Position numbers and translations under genes: made by a program
NCBI RefSeq assembly: GCF_900108475.1
Contig: NZ_FNWO01000006.1
Span: forward strand, 1 to 64,000
Reading direction: 5' to 3'
Length of the DNA: 64,000 nucleotides
Source of the DNA: Magnetospirillum fulvum
GTDB lineage: Bacteria; Pseudomonadota; Alphaproteobacteria; Rhodospirillales; Magnetospirillaceae
In this document: one piece after another, positions 31,916-41,162 of the stretch
Numbering within the stretch: position 1 is the stretch's first letter
Layout of the letters: the number at the start of each line of letters is the position of its first letter
Notes under the pieces: model-generated
Told to the model about the DNA's origin: nothing
The model's database searches: none
What the model saw: only the letters and a program-made list of their open reading frames with translations

Positions 31916-33541
31916 CTACGGCTCGGTGCGCAGGGTGACGTTGAAGGTGGTGCCGACGCCCACGACGGAGTCCAGCCCGATCGTCCCACCCAGGCGGTGG
32001 ACGATCCGACGACACAAAGCAAGACCGATCCCGGTGCCGTCCAAAGCCGACGCCGGGACCAGACGCTGGAAGATCTCGAATATCTTCTCGTGATAAGCGG
32101 GGTCGATCCCGATGCCGGTGTCGGCCACCGAAATGCGGACATGGCCCGGCTCGGCCGCCTCGGCCCCGACCGACACGACCAGGGGCCGGGCGGGATCGCG
32201 ATATTTGACGGCGTTGCCGATCAGGTTCTGGAACAGGCTGACCAGCAGCGAGAATTCGGCGATGACGTCGGGCAGCGCGGCGACGCGGACATCGGCTCCG
32301 GCGGCGGCGATCTCGGTGCCAAGGTTTTGCAGCGCCTTGGCGACCGCCTCGCCCGCCGGGATCGGCCCCAGCACCCTTGGCTGACTGGCGACGCGGGAAT
32401 ATTCCAGGATGTCGGAGATCAGGCGGCTCATCTGGGTGCCGCTGTCGATAATGAAACGGATGAACTCGTCGGCATCGGCATCGAGGCGCCCGTCATAACG
32501 ACGTTTCAGCAATTGGGAAAAATGGATCACGTTGCGCAGCGGCGTTTGCAGATCGTGCGACGACACATAGGCGAACTGTTCCAGGTCCGAGTTCGACCGC
32601 TGCAATTCGGTGTTCTTCTCCATCAGCATCTGCTCGGCCAGCTTATGCTGGGTGATATCCTCGAAGATGCCGAGAACGCCGATGGTCTCCCCCGTCTCGT
32701 CGCGCAGAGGAATCTTCGAGGTCCGGCACCAGATCACCCCGCCGTCGCGGGTCCGAATCTGCTCGTCGAAAAACAGCTTGGGGATTCCCGATTCCATCAC
32801 CACGCGGTCGTCCTCGCGATACAGCTCGGCGCGGTCGGCCCAGACCAGTTGGAAATCGTCCCGGCCGATGATCTCTTCGGGCATGGCAAAACCGGCATCT
32901 TGGGCAAATTGCGGATTGCAGCCGAGATAGCGCAAGTCGGTGTCCTTCCAGAAAACCCGGATCGGCACGCTGTCGATAATGGTCTGGAGCAAATGGCGCG
33001 ATTCGCGCAAATCGCGGTTGGTGATCTCCTGGCGGGCCTTCGTCAGTCCCATCTGGCAGATCAGATGGGTAAGGTTGGTAAAGAACCCCATCATCGCCCG
33101 CACCTGGGCCTCGCTGAAGATCGGCACCCGCGACAGCGCGTCGAGATAGGCGTCGCTCGGGAAGCCGAACGCGCGGGCCTGATCCTGGAAATAGCCGATG
33201 TCCGGTGCCTCGAAGAAGAACTGGCCGGTGAAGAAATTGCCGATATGCTCGCCCATCACCACGATCGGGACGGCGACATCGACCAGACCGTTACCGCATT
33301 TATAGACGGTGTAGGATTCACCGCTGTGCAACCGGGCGGCCAGGATGGTGTCGCTTTCGCGACAGCGGATCGCGGTCTCGGAATTGACCCGATGGAAACG
33401 GGTGCAGATATCCTGCCACCCGGTGGCGATCAGGATATTGCCCTCAAGGTCGAGCACCGCCGTCACCGCACCGGTCAGCGCGGTGAAATCCTCGCAAAGA
33501 CGGCGCAGATCGTCGAGCGGCAACAGGTCGCGAAGATTCAC
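31916..33541 (-). CDS. PocR-PAS sensor histidine kinase
   Basis: A 541-aa soluble kinase. The GTG start at 33541 has AGGAG 9 bases upstream; a longer in-frame start would run into the small RNA promoter. Residues 1-165 match the PocR sensory domain (LRRLCEDFTALTG, CRESD, YKCGNGLVDVAVPI, GNFFTGQFF), with Cys residues that may bind a ligand or metal. A PAS domain (185-310), HisKA (SSHDLQTPLRNV near 329) and an ATPase domain (430-540) follow. There is no receiver. It is convergent, 8 bp from the kinase at 28980. Candidate small RNA copy 2 lies just upstream, divergent. Confidence 0.88.
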   Translation of the reverse strand: MNLRDLLPLDDLRRLCEDFTALTGAVTAVLDLEGNILIATGWQDICTRFHRVNSETAIRCRESDTILAARLHSGESYTVYKCGNGLVDVAVPIVVMGEHIGNFFTGQFFFEAPDIGYFQDQARAFGFPSDAYLDALSRVPIFSEAQVRAMMGFFTNLTHLICQMGLTKARQEITNRDLRESRHLLQTIIDSVPIRVFWKDTDLRYLGCNPQFAQDAGFAMPEEIIGRDDFQLVWADRAELYREDDRVVMESGIPKLFFDEQIRTRDGGVIWCRTSKIPLRDETGETIGVLGIFEDITQHKLAEQMLMEKNTELQRSNSDLEQFAYVSSHDLQTPLRNVIHFSQLLKRRYDGRLDADADEFIRFIIDSGTQMSRLISDILEYSRVASQPRVLGPIPAGEAVAKALQNLGTEIAAAGADVRVAALPDVIAEFSLLVSLFQNLIGNAVKYRDPARPLVVSVGAEAAEPGHVRISVADTGIGIDPAYHEKIFEIFQRLVPASALDGTGIGLALCRRIVHRLGGTIGLDSVVGVGTTFNVTLRTEP

Positions 33542-33685
33542 GGCGTGCCTCTCCTCTCCATCACCGATAAACCCAATTGCGGGCCATGCCGGATAGGCCA
33601 AAACTATCTCTTTGGCATAGGTATCGTATGCCGACGCCAACCGATTGGAGAAGACAAATCGCCCGCCCAGTCCCATCTCGTCGGC

Positions 33686-33714
33686 CTGACGTCCCACTTT
33701 TTAATTATTACAGA
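33686..33714 (+). promoter_or_regulatory. Promoter of candidate small RNA copy 2
   Basis: CTGACG (33686-33691), a 17-bp spacer, then TACAGA (33709-33714). It aligns without gaps to the promoter of copy 1. Confidence 0.5.
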
Positions 33715-33720
33715 AATATC

Positions 33721-33879
33721 ATCCGCCCGCCATCCTGCCGTAACCCTGTCTGGGGCATGATCCTCTTGTCCAGACAGGTATGACCACCCGATCGACCGGC
33801 GGACTTGAACTCCCCGCCTTAAGATCGGATCGATCCAAAGTCCAAAGCCCCGCACGCCACACCCTCGTGCGGGGCTTTT
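33721..33879 (+). ncRNA. Candidate structured small RNA, copy 2
   Basis: About 159 nt, homologue of 17829-17986. Hairpin 1 pairs CTGTCTGG (33746-33753) with CCAGACAG (33770-33777). Its core CTGTC/GACAG is the same as in copy 1 but the loop differs entirely. The block CAGACAGGTATGACCACC follows, then the loop CTTGAACTCC closed by GGCGG/CCGCC, a GATCG/CGATC hairpin with one changed loop base, and an identical terminator. Length is conserved to within one base. The short ATG frame inside is not kept between copies, so it is not a peptide gene. Confidence 0.68.
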
Positions 33880-33880
33880 A
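33846..33880 (+). terminator. Rho-independent terminator of small RNA copy 2
   Basis: An 11-bp perfect stem AGCCCCGCACG (33846-33856) with CGTGCGGGGCT (33866-33876), then TTT. Identical to copy 1. Confidence 0.9.
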
Positions 33881-33918
33881 CGTTTCCGCCCCATCGCGGC
33901 CCCCGGCTCGGTCAGGGA

Positions 33919-33948
33919 ATGACAAGGCGTTTGGCCTCAGGCTATAAT
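33919..33948 (+). promoter_or_regulatory. Sigma-70-type promoter for the PAS kinase at 34079
   Basis: ATGACA (33919-33924), an 18-bp spacer, TATAAT (33943-33948). Implies a leader of about 125 nt before the GTG start. A CTCCGGC/GCCGGAG hairpin (34041-34065) ends 3 bp before the GGAGG site. Confidence 0.6.
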
Positions 33949-34078
33949 CAATCCAGACGAGAGGCGCTGCGAATGGGGGGGCGCGGAGCCGCATACTCGT
34001 CCCAACCAAAACCAGCGAGACCGCCGCGCCCCGACCATATCTCCGGCCGTTTTCCACAGCCGGAGATCGGAGGTGGAT

Positions 34079-35647
34079 GTGTCGAAGGTAACGGCCCCCT
34101 TATCGTCTCGACACAAGGAGCCGTCTCAGGCGGTCGATGAGGCCCGCTTTAGAACCCTGTTCGAAGAGACCACCGCGATGGCGATCCAGGGCTATCTGCC
34201 CGATGGAACCGTGGTCTATTGGAACCGAGCCTCGGAATTGCTCTACGGCTACAGCGCGGACGAGGCTTTGGGCGGTAATTTGATCGACCTGATCATCCCC
34301 GAGGCGATGCGTCAGGAGGTCGAGGCGGCGGTGCGCTCGATGTTCGAGACCGGGCAAGCCATCCCGCCGGGACGGCTCGACCTCAGGCACAAGAGCGGAC
34401 GCCGAGTCCCGGTCTATTCCAGCCACACCATCGTCGATCTGCCCGGCCAACTCCCGGTGATGTTCTGCATGGACGCCGACATGAGCGCCCTCGACCTGTG
34501 CGAGAGCAAGATCTGGGCGGCCAAGCTGGAAGCCGACCGCGCCAATCTCGCCAAATCAAAGTTCCTCGCCGCCGCCAGCCACGATCTGCGCCAGCCGGTC
34601 CAGACCCTGCTGCTGTTGCTCGCCTCTCTCCACCACCAGTTCGACGACCGGCCAAAGGCGAGCAAGGCACTGGAAATGATGAGGGTGGCGGTCGATGGGC
34701 TGAACGGCCTGCTCACCGGTATCCTCGATATCTCCCGCCTGGATGCCGGGGTGGTGGCCCCGACGATGGATAGCATCGACCTCGGCATCCTGATTGGACG
34801 GCTGGCCGACGAGTACGCGGTCGCGGCGGCGGACAAAGGGCTTAGGCTGCGCGCGATGCCGCGACCGTTGCGGGCGCGGACGGATGCGACCCTGCTGGAG
34901 CGGGCCTTGCGCAACCTGATCGAGAACGCGCTGCGCTATACCCCGTCAGGCGGCATCTTGATCGGGCTGCGTCGGCACGGCGAGCGCGTCTCCATCGACG
35001 TCGTCGATACCGGCATCGGCATCCCCGAGGACACGCAATCCGCGATTTTCGAGGAATTCTATCAGGTCAACAATCCCGGCCGCGATCGCGGCCAGGGGCT
35101 GGGCCTGGGGCTGGCCATCGTCACCCGCCTCGTCGGTCTGCTGGGGGCCGAGGTCCGGGTGACATCGAGACTCGGCCATGGCTCCCGCTTCTCGCTGCTG
35201 CTGCCGCTCGACCACCGCGACCACGCCACCCAATCGGCCCCCACCGTCGCCGATACCGGCTCTGGCGGGCGGGTTCTCCTGATCGAGGATGACACCCCCT
35301 TGCGCGATAGTATCGCAATCTTGCTCGAGGATTGGGGGTACGCCTCGCTAACCGCCGCCAGCGGCGAAGAGGCCCTCGACCTTGCCAGCCAAGAGGGCTG
35401 GCAATTCGATGCCGTCATCGCCGATCATCGGCTGGGAGCCGGGCTCACCGGCACCGCCACCGCCACCGAAATCGGGCGCCGGGCCGGGCGGCCCTTCCCG
35501 ACCCTGGTGCTGACCGGCGACACCGCCAAGGAGCGCATCGCCGAGGTCCATGCCAGCGGCTTCGTCATGCTGCACAAGCCGGTCGGAGCCGAGGATTTGC
35601 GGAGCAGACTGGCCCAATTGATCCGCGGCACGCCGGGACCGGCTTGA
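34079..35647 (+). CDS. PAS hybrid histidine kinase with C-terminal receiver
   Basis: About 522 aa, soluble. The GTG at 34079 is chosen because GGAGG lies 5 bases upstream; a GTG two codons earlier overlaps that site. It carries a PAS domain (20-140; GYLPDGTVVYWNRASELLYGY), HisKA (His in AASHDLRQPVQTL near 165), an ATPase domain (260-385; LGLGLAIVTRLV) and a receiver (400-515) with acceptor Asp in IADHRLGAG and Lys in LHKPVG. The DLRQP phospho-site subgroup is shared with many orphan PAS hybrid kinases. The following gene, another kinase on the same strand, begins 167 bp later. Confidence 0.88.
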   Translation: MSKVTAPLSSRHKEPSQAVDEARFRTLFEETTAMAIQGYLPDGTVVYWNRASELLYGYSADEALGGNLIDLIIPEAMRQEVEAAVRSMFETGQAIPPGRLDLRHKSGRRVPVYSSHTIVDLPGQLPVMFCMDADMSALDLCESKIWAAKLEADRANLAKSKFLAAASHDLRQPVQTLLLLLASLHHQFDDRPKASKALEMMRVAVDGLNGLLTGILDISRLDAGVVAPTMDSIDLGILIGRLADEYAVAAADKGLRLRAMPRPLRARTDATLLERALRNLIENALRYTPSGGILIGLRRHGERVSIDVVDTGIGIPEDTQSAIFEEFYQVNNPGRDRGQGLGLGLAIVTRLVGLLGAEVRVTSRLGHGSRFSLLLPLDHRDHATQSAPTVADTGSGGRVLLIEDDTPLRDSIAILLEDWGYASLTAASGEEALDLASQEGWQFDAVIADHRLGAGLTGTATATEIGRRAGRPFPTLVLTGDTAKERIAEVHASGFVMLHKPVGAEDLRSRLAQLIRGTPGPA

Positions 35648-35814
35648 CCCTCTTTTCCGCCCCCGGCAATTCAGGCTATCTTCCACTCCAAAAGATGTAG
35701 AAAATAGCGCCAGGGTGGCTGCCCAATAGAATGGGTCTCCCCGTCCGGTCGGATAAGGGCTAGGACAAGAGGTGGCGTTGCCGATACGGATCCCGTCGAT
35801 TCGGAGCACGGTCC

Positions 35815-37677
35815 ATGACGCGTTTCAGGCCCGTCTCATCTCTGTGGAAAGCTCAAGGCTCCACCGATCGTGGCGTCCGGGTGGTGGTCGCCCGCAAATC
35901 CGCGATTCTGGTTATTCTGGTCATCGCCGCAATGATCGGATGGCAACGATTTGTCTCGTGGCAGACGGCGGAACATAATGCCGAACGTCTGGTCTCGGCC
36001 CTGACCCGAGCGATGGAATTTCAGATGGACTCGAACTTCCGGGCCATCGAAAGTTTGCTCACCGATGCGGCCCGGCGCATCGATCCCGACGAATGGCCTC
36101 GAAGCGATCTGGTCGATTGGTACGCCGACCGGCTCAAGAGCTTCCCGGAAGCCAGCAGCCTGCTGGTGTTCGACCGGCGCGGCAGGCTGGCCAATGGCGT
36201 GGTGACCTCGTCCGGCTTTATCGAGATCGCCTTTGATTCGTCGGCGCTGGATTACGTCCAGAAACATCTCGCCGCGCCCCGCCGGGGAGTGATCGTGATC
36301 GGTCGGCCGCTGGTCGGCCGGTTTTCCAAGCGCCCGCTGGTTCCGTTTTCGATGCCGATCCTCGACGGCAGCGGTCGCCTGAAGGGCGTGGTGACGATCG
36401 GTCTCGATTCGGAAAACCTGCTGAAAATGCTGTCGAGCATGATGATTGAAGACGCGGGCGGAATATCCCTGATGAGTACGGAGGGGGTCTTTCTCGTCAG
36501 GCTCCCCAATCCGGACGGGATGATCGGGCAGTCGGCGGCCAAGGGCGCGCTGTTTCGCGACCACCTCTCCCGCTCGGACCACGGCGTCGCCCACGTCCGC
36601 TCGATTGCCGATGGCAACGAGAAAATCATCGACTATGGCCGTCTCGAACATTTCCCGGTGTTCGCCACGGTCGGAATGACCAAGCGCACCGCCTTCGCCG
36701 AATTCTGGCAGGACACGATCTGGATTGTCGGGTCGTCCCTGGGTCTGTCGATCCTTCTGTTCATCTTCGCCGCCCGCTCCGACCGACACGAGGCGGAGGT
36801 CGAGGCGGCGCTGGCGGAAAGCCGCACCAGCGAACTTCGCCTGTCCGCGGCCAATGAAACCCTGTCCACCCAGGCCGAGGAATTGCGGACCCAGACCGAG
36901 GATCTGTCGCTCCAATCGACCGAACTGGTCAACGCCAACGCCGAACTGGCCCGGTCCAACGCCGAACTGGAACAGTTCGCCTATGTCGCGAGCCATGACC
37001 TGCGCGAACCGCTCAGGATGATCTCAAGCTATGTCGATCTGGTGTCGCGGCGCTATGGCGCCAGTCTGGACAAAGATGCTGTTGAGTTCCTGGGCTTTGC
37101 CCGCGACGGCGCCCAGCGCATGGATACGCTGATCGTCGATCTGCTCGATTATTCCCGGATCGACCGTAAAGGCGAACCGATTGTGCCGATGGCCCTTCGC
37201 GACGGGCTGGAGCCCGCCCTGCGCTACCTGTCGGTCGCGATCGAGACGTGCGGCGCGACGGTCACAATCGACGACATCCCCGCCGATCTTATGATCCTCG
37301 GCGACCGCTCGCAGATCATAAGGCTGTTCCAGAATCTGATCGGAAACGCGGTCAAATACCACGATCCCGAGCGGCCGCCGCGGGTTGAGATCGGTTGGAA
37401 ACCGGCCGGGGAGGAGATCGAGTTTTGGGTCTCCGACAATGGCATCGGGATTGAGGAACAGTATTTCGAGCGGATCTTCGGCATCTTTCAGCGCCTGCAT
37501 AGCCGGGAGAAATACGAGGGCACGGGGATTGGGCTTGCCGTCTGCAAAAAAATCGTCGAGCGGCACGGCGGGAGAATCTGGCTCGAGTCCACGCCCGACA
37601 TCGGCACGATTTTCCACTTCACCCTGATGGCCGCCGAGCCGCCCCAGCCCGTTATGCCCGCAGCCGGAAAGGATTGA
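35815..37677 (+). CDS. Membrane sensor histidine kinase with periplasmic Cache-like domain
   Basis: 620 aa. TM1 is at about 28-45. A periplasmic domain of about 250 residues resembles a double Cache/PDC sensor (LLVFDRRGRLANGV, VIGRPLVGRFSKRPLVPFSMPI, GISLMSTEGVFLVR). TM2 lies at 303-322, then a coiled coil (325-385), HisKA (His in VASHDLREPLRMI near 391) and an ATPase domain (490-610; GTGIGLAVCKKIVE). The catalytic core is of the phytochrome-related type shared with the PocR kinase. There is no receiver, and the nearest output partner is unknown. The last 26 bases overlap the convergent VUT transporter gene. Confidence 0.88.
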   Translation: MTRFRPVSSLWKAQGSTDRGVRVVVARKSAILVILVIAAMIGWQRFVSWQTAEHNAERLVSALTRAMEFQMDSNFRAIESLLTDAARRIDPDEWPRSDLVDWYADRLKSFPEASSLLVFDRRGRLANGVVTSSGFIEIAFDSSALDYVQKHLAAPRRGVIVIGRPLVGRFSKRPLVPFSMPILDGSGRLKGVVTIGLDSENLLKMLSSMMIEDAGGISLMSTEGVFLVRLPNPDGMIGQSAAKGALFRDHLSRSDHGVAHVRSIADGNEKIIDYGRLEHFPVFATVGMTKRTAFAEFWQDTIWIVGSSLGLSILLFIFAARSDRHEAEVEAALAESRTSELRLSAANETLSTQAEELRTQTEDLSLQSTELVNANAELARSNAELEQFAYVASHDLREPLRMISSYVDLVSRRYGASLDKDAVEFLGFARDGAQRMDTLIVDLLDYSRIDRKGEPIVPMALRDGLEPALRYLSVAIETCGATVTIDDIPADLMILGDRSQIIRLFQNLIGNAVKYHDPERPPRVEIGWKPAGEEIEFWVSDNGIGIEEQYFERIFGIFQRLHSREKYEGTGIGLAVCKKIVERHGGRIWLESTPDIGTIFHFTLMAAEPPQPVMPAAGKD

Positions 37678-38362
37678 AATTGGTGGTGCGATCGTACCAA
37701 TCCTCATGCTCCGCCCGCTTGAGGAGTCCGACGACCCAATAGGTCAACGGGGTCGCCACCACCTCCCAACTGGTTTTCAGAACATATTGGGTCAGCGCGA
37801 CCTTGACGACGTCGCTGCTCTGCCAAATGCCCCAGAACGCGATGGCATAGAACAGCGACGAATCGACCAATTCCCCCACCGCGGTCGAGCCGATGGTTCT
37901 CGCCCACAGCCAGCGCCCCTGCGTCAGCACCTTCATCCGGGCCAGCACATAGCTGTTGGAGAAGCTGCCGCACCAGAACGCGATCATCGAGCCCAGCGCG
38001 ATCCGCCAGGAATTGCCGAACACGCCTTCAAGCTGGCCCTGGAAAACCCGCATATAGGCGCTGTCGGCGGCGGGAACCGCGATCACCACCGCCGCCATCA
38101 GCGAGGCGAAGGCCAGGGCGGCAAAACCCGCCCAGACCACCCGGCGATCGCGGGCATAGCCATAGACCTCGGTCAGGATATCGCCGAAGAAATAGGAGAT
38201 CGGGAAGAACATGATCCCGGCGCTGAACGTCACCGTCCCGATCAGGGGAAGCTCGACCACCGCCTGTTTGGATGCGCCGATCAGATTCGAACAGAGCAGG
38301 ACGCAGACGAACGCGGCCATGATCAGGTCGTAATATTTGTACGATCGCGTCTCGGCCTTCAT
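37652..38362 (-). CDS. VUT family (YhhQ-like) queuosine precursor transporter
   Basis: A 236-aa inner-membrane protein with about six helices (DLIMAAFVCVLLCSNLIG, FSAGIMFFPISYFFGDILTEVYGYARDRR, IALGSMIAFWCGSFSNSYVLARMKV, STAVGELVDSSLFYAIAFWGIW). The block DILTEVYGY and the GELVDS segment are hallmarks of the VUT/YhhQ family, which imports preQ0/preQ1-type precursors for tRNA queuosine. The start at 38362 is the first Met before family sequence; a longer frame would run into the upstream gene. It follows the SBF-like transporter by 17 bp. Confidence 0.88.
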   Translation of the reverse strand: MKAETRSYKYYDLIMAAFVCVLLCSNLIGASKQAVVELPLIGTVTFSAGIMFFPISYFFGDILTEVYGYARDRRVVWAGFAALAFASLMAAVVIAVPAADSAYMRVFQGQLEGVFGNSWRIALGSMIAFWCGSFSNSYVLARMKVLTQGRWLWARTIGSTAVGELVDSSLFYAIAFWGIWQSSDVVKVALTQYVLKTSWEVVATPLTYWVVGLLKRAEHEDWYDRTTNFNPFRLRA

Positions 38363-38379
38363 CTCGATCCTGGCCTCGC

Positions 38380-39366
38380 TTAATCGAGGGAGCGTGTACC
38401 GCACTCGGAGCGGCGGGCGTAGCGGCGGGCCAGGGCCGAGCAGGCCATCAGCTGAATCTGGTGAAACAGCATGATCGGCAACACGATCACGCCCACCTGC
38501 GCCGCCGGAAACAGCACATTGGCAATCGGCACCCCGCTCGCCAGACTCTTTTTCGAGCCGCAGAACACGATCGCGATCTCGTCGGCCTTGTTGAACCCGA
38601 ACCAGCGACTGAGCAGCGTCGTCAGCCCCAGCACCAGGACAAGCAGGACACACGCGATCGCGATCATCCCGGCCAACCCGTTCAGCGGCATCTGCTGCCA
38701 CAGGCCGTTGACCACCGCCTCGCTGAAGGCAATGTAGACCACCGACAGAATCGAGCCACGATCGACCAGCCCGACCAGCAGCTTGTGCCGCGCCACCCAG
38801 CCGCCGATCCAGCGCCGCAGCACTTGCCCGGCGAGGAACGGCACCAGCAATTGCAGCATGATCGCCTCGACCGCGTCGAATGACATCGCTCCGTCGCCCT
38901 GAGTCCGCAGCAGCAGCGCGACCAGCAACGGGGTGAGGAACACCCCGATCAGGTTCGAAGCCGAGGCGCTGCAAATCGCCGCCGGGACGTTGCCCCCGGC
39001 GATCGAGGTGAAGGCGATCGAGGATTGCACCGTCGAGGGCAGACAGGCGAGATACAGCACGCCCAGCGCCAGTTGCTCGGGCAACAGCCAGTCGGGCGCG
39101 ACCTGGACGATCGCGACCCCGAGCAGCGGGAACAGCGCGAAGGTGCAGGTGAGCACCAGCAGATGCAGCCGCCAGTGGGTCGCCCCGGCGAACACCGCCT
39201 CGCGCGACAGGCGGGCCCCGTGGAGAAAGAACAGCAGCGCGATCGCGACGTTCGAGAAATCGTGGAAATAAACCGCGAACGCCCCCCGGCCGGGCAGCAG
39301 GGCGGCCAGAACGACGGTCCCGATCAAAGCGATGGTGAAAGAATCGGGACGGAAGCGGGACAACAC
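38380..39366 (-). CDS. Bile acid:sodium symporter-like (YfeH-type) transporter
   Basis: A 328-aa membrane protein with nine or ten helices and the SBF-like fold of the YfeH/solute carrier 10A7 branch. Features include the early [51 protein letters not shown], and the late [19 protein letters not shown]. Both conserved crossing motifs are present. The transported compound cannot be read from sequence. Upstream partner of the VUT gene, 17 bp apart, so probably one transcript. Confidence 0.85.
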   Translation of the reverse strand: MLSRFRPDSFTIALIGTVVLAALLPGRGAFAVYFHDFSNVAIALLFFLHGARLSREAVFAGATHWRLHLLVLTCTFALFPLLGVAIVQVAPDWLLPEQLALGVLYLACLPSTVQSSIAFTSIAGGNVPAAICSASASNLIGVFLTPLLVALLLRTQGDGAMSFDAVEAIMLQLLVPFLAGQVLRRWIGGWVARHKLLVGLVDRGSILSVVYIAFSEAVVNGLWQQMPLNGLAGMIAIACVLLVLVLGLTTLLSRWFGFNKADEIAIVFCGSKKSLASGVPIANVLFPAAQVGVIVLPIMLFHQIQLMACSALARRYARRSECGTRSLD

Positions 39367-39464
39367 GATCGGGGCAACTCCGACGGAAAAGAGAGCAGAC
39401 GGTGGCTTGCTTCGACCCTACACGACCCATCCCGCCCGAAGCCAGACGAGAGGTTGTCGTTGCT

Positions 39465-40394
39465 TTACTTCCCCGAGGCAGACTCCGCCGCCGCCAGGGC
39501 GCGAAAGCGCCGGGTCAAGCCGTTGACCTGAGCGAGATAGGCGGCCGGGTCGTGATCGCCGCAGCGGTCGCCTGGGGCGAGGCGAAAGCCCGCCTGGGCA
39601 AAGCGTTTCGCCACCGTCGGGCCGCACAGATGGACCAGGGCGGCGGTCTCCTGCTTCTGCTGGGGCGAGGCGCTGCGGCCCAGGCGCTCGCCCAGCACAC
39701 GGGCAACGGCGCGGTCGAGATAGATCGCGGTCAGTTCGACGGCATGGGCGGGCAGCACGCGGGAATAGCTCCCGCCGGGGCCGCAGGGCGAGTCCGCGCC
39801 GGTTGCCGCGACGACGCGGTGATCGCGGATACAGAACCGCTCGGCCTCGGCATAGGCCGGTTCGGTCATCTGGTACATCCCGACCGAGCTGGAGGCGGGG
39901 CGGTAGATGCCGAACAGATCGGGGGCCTCGGGGTTCCAGCGCCAATAGGTATGCGCCGCCGGATTGCCCGCGCTTTCGACCTGGGCCAGCGCCGCCAGCA
40001 CTTCGGGCGAGACCATCGCGGTGGAATAGCGGCGAAACAGCGCGCCATAGCTTTCCCACGTCTCCTCGGGTTTTTTGACGAAATGATCGCTGACCGGCAG
40101 CAACAGCTCGGTCGGTTTGCGGATCACCCAATGAACGATGTTGGTCCCGATGATCGCGGCGGTCAGCAGAGTCAGCAGAATCGCGGTCAGAATCAGCGGG
40201 GGCACCCGATTGACCCAGTGCCACGCCCAGGCGGCACGCTCGCGCCAGATCGTCAGGCGGCCGGGCCGTTTCTTGCGGCGGGAGCGGCGCGGACGGGGCT
40301 TGGCCGCCGCCCCGGCGCGGGGCGGGCGGGGAATCGGCCGGTCCGGCGAAAGCGGCGGCGGGGAAGCGGCAGGACGTCGCGGCGGGTTCGGCAT
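39465..40394 (-). CDS. Lytic transglycosylase SLT-type membrane protein
   Basis: A 309-aa protein. A long Pro/Arg-rich cytoplasmic N-terminus (about 1-60) precedes one membrane helix (about 66-90, [19 protein letters not shown]) and a periplasmic domain. That domain has the SLT pattern: catalytic Glu in [13 protein letters not shown], then [13 protein letters not shown] and [14 protein letters not shown]. It probably cleaves peptidoglycan glycan strands. The ATG at 40394 is preferred over an adjacent TTG. Divergent from mtgA with 63 bp between starts. Confidence 0.82.
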   Translation of the reverse strand: MPNPPRRPAASPPPLSPDRPIPRPPRAGAAAKPRPRRSRRKKRPGRLTIWRERAAWAWHWVNRVPPLILTAILLTLLTAAIIGTNIVHWVIRKPTELLLPVSDHFVKKPEETWESYGALFRRYSTAMVSPEVLAALAQVESAGNPAAHTYWRWNPEAPDLFGIYRPASSSVGMYQMTEPAYAEAERFCIRDHRVVAATGADSPCGPGGSYSRVLPAHAVELTAIYLDRAVARVLGERLGRSASPQQKQETAALVHLCGPTVAKRFAQAGFRLAPGDRCGDHDPAAYLAQVNGLTRRFRALAAAESASGK

Positions 40395-40457
40395 CAATGC
40401 TATGGTCGCACATATCGCTCAATCGGGGGAGGCTTCGCGGGTGCAAAGGATGGGGGT

Positions 40458-41162
40458 ATGTCGTTAACGCTCCATCCCGGGCCATGGTGGCGACGCAACC
40501 GCTTGCGCCTTGTCGTGGGCGGTCTCGGCCTGCTGATCGGCCTGCCGCTCGTCCTGACCCTGCTGTTCCGGATCGTGCCACCGCCGGTAACGCCGCTGAT
40601 GCTGCTGCGCGTTGCCGAGGGCTATGGCCTCGACAAGGACTGGCGCTCGCTCGACCAGATTTCGCCCCATCTGCGCCGGGCCGTGATCGCCTCGGAAGAC
40701 GCCAAATTCTGCACCCATTGGGGCTTTGACTGGGACGCGATCGACAATGCGATCGACCGCTACGAAGACGGCGGCAAGGTGCTGGGGGCCAGCACGATCT
40801 CGATGCAGACGGCGAAGAACGTCTTTTTGTGGCCGGGCCGCACCTTCGTCCGCAAAGGGATCGAGGCCTATCTGACGCTGTATCTGGAAGGGCTGTGGCC
40901 GAAGCGGCGAATTCTCGAGGTTTATCTCAACATCGCCGAGTTCGGGCCGGGTCTGTACGGAGCCGAGGCGGCGGCGATGCGCTATTTCGCCAAATCCGCC
41001 GCCGTGCTGTCCCCGCGCGAGGCGGCGTTGCTCGCCGCCGTGCTGCCCGCCCCGCTCGACCGCTCAGCGGCCCGCCCTTCTGCCGCAGTCAGCCGCCGGG
41101 CCGGACTGATCGCCGCCCGTGCCGCACAAGTCCGGTTGGGCCGCGACGGGGCCTGCGACTAA
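40458..41162 (+). CDS. mtgA: Monofunctional peptidoglycan glycosyltransferase
   Basis: A 234-aa GT51 enzyme that polymerises lipid II into glycan strands. One N-terminal membrane helix (about 16-38) precedes the catalytic domain. Motif 1 is [21 protein letters not shown] (catalytic Glu), motif 2 [17 protein letters not shown], and motif 3 the [23 protein letters not shown] stretch. Normal length and no transpeptidase domain. The stop overlaps the convergent Mur ligase by 4 bp. Confidence 0.94.
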   Translation: MSLTLHPGPWWRRNRLRLVVGGLGLLIGLPLVLTLLFRIVPPPVTPLMLLRVAEGYGLDKDWRSLDQISPHLRRAVIASEDAKFCTHWGFDWDAIDNAIDRYEDGGKVLGASTISMQTAKNVFLWPGRTFVRKGIEAYLTLYLEGLWPKRRILEVYLNIAEFGPGLYGAEAAAMRYFAKSAAVLSPREAALLAAVLPAPLDRSAARPSAAVSRRAGLIAARAAQVRLGRDGACD

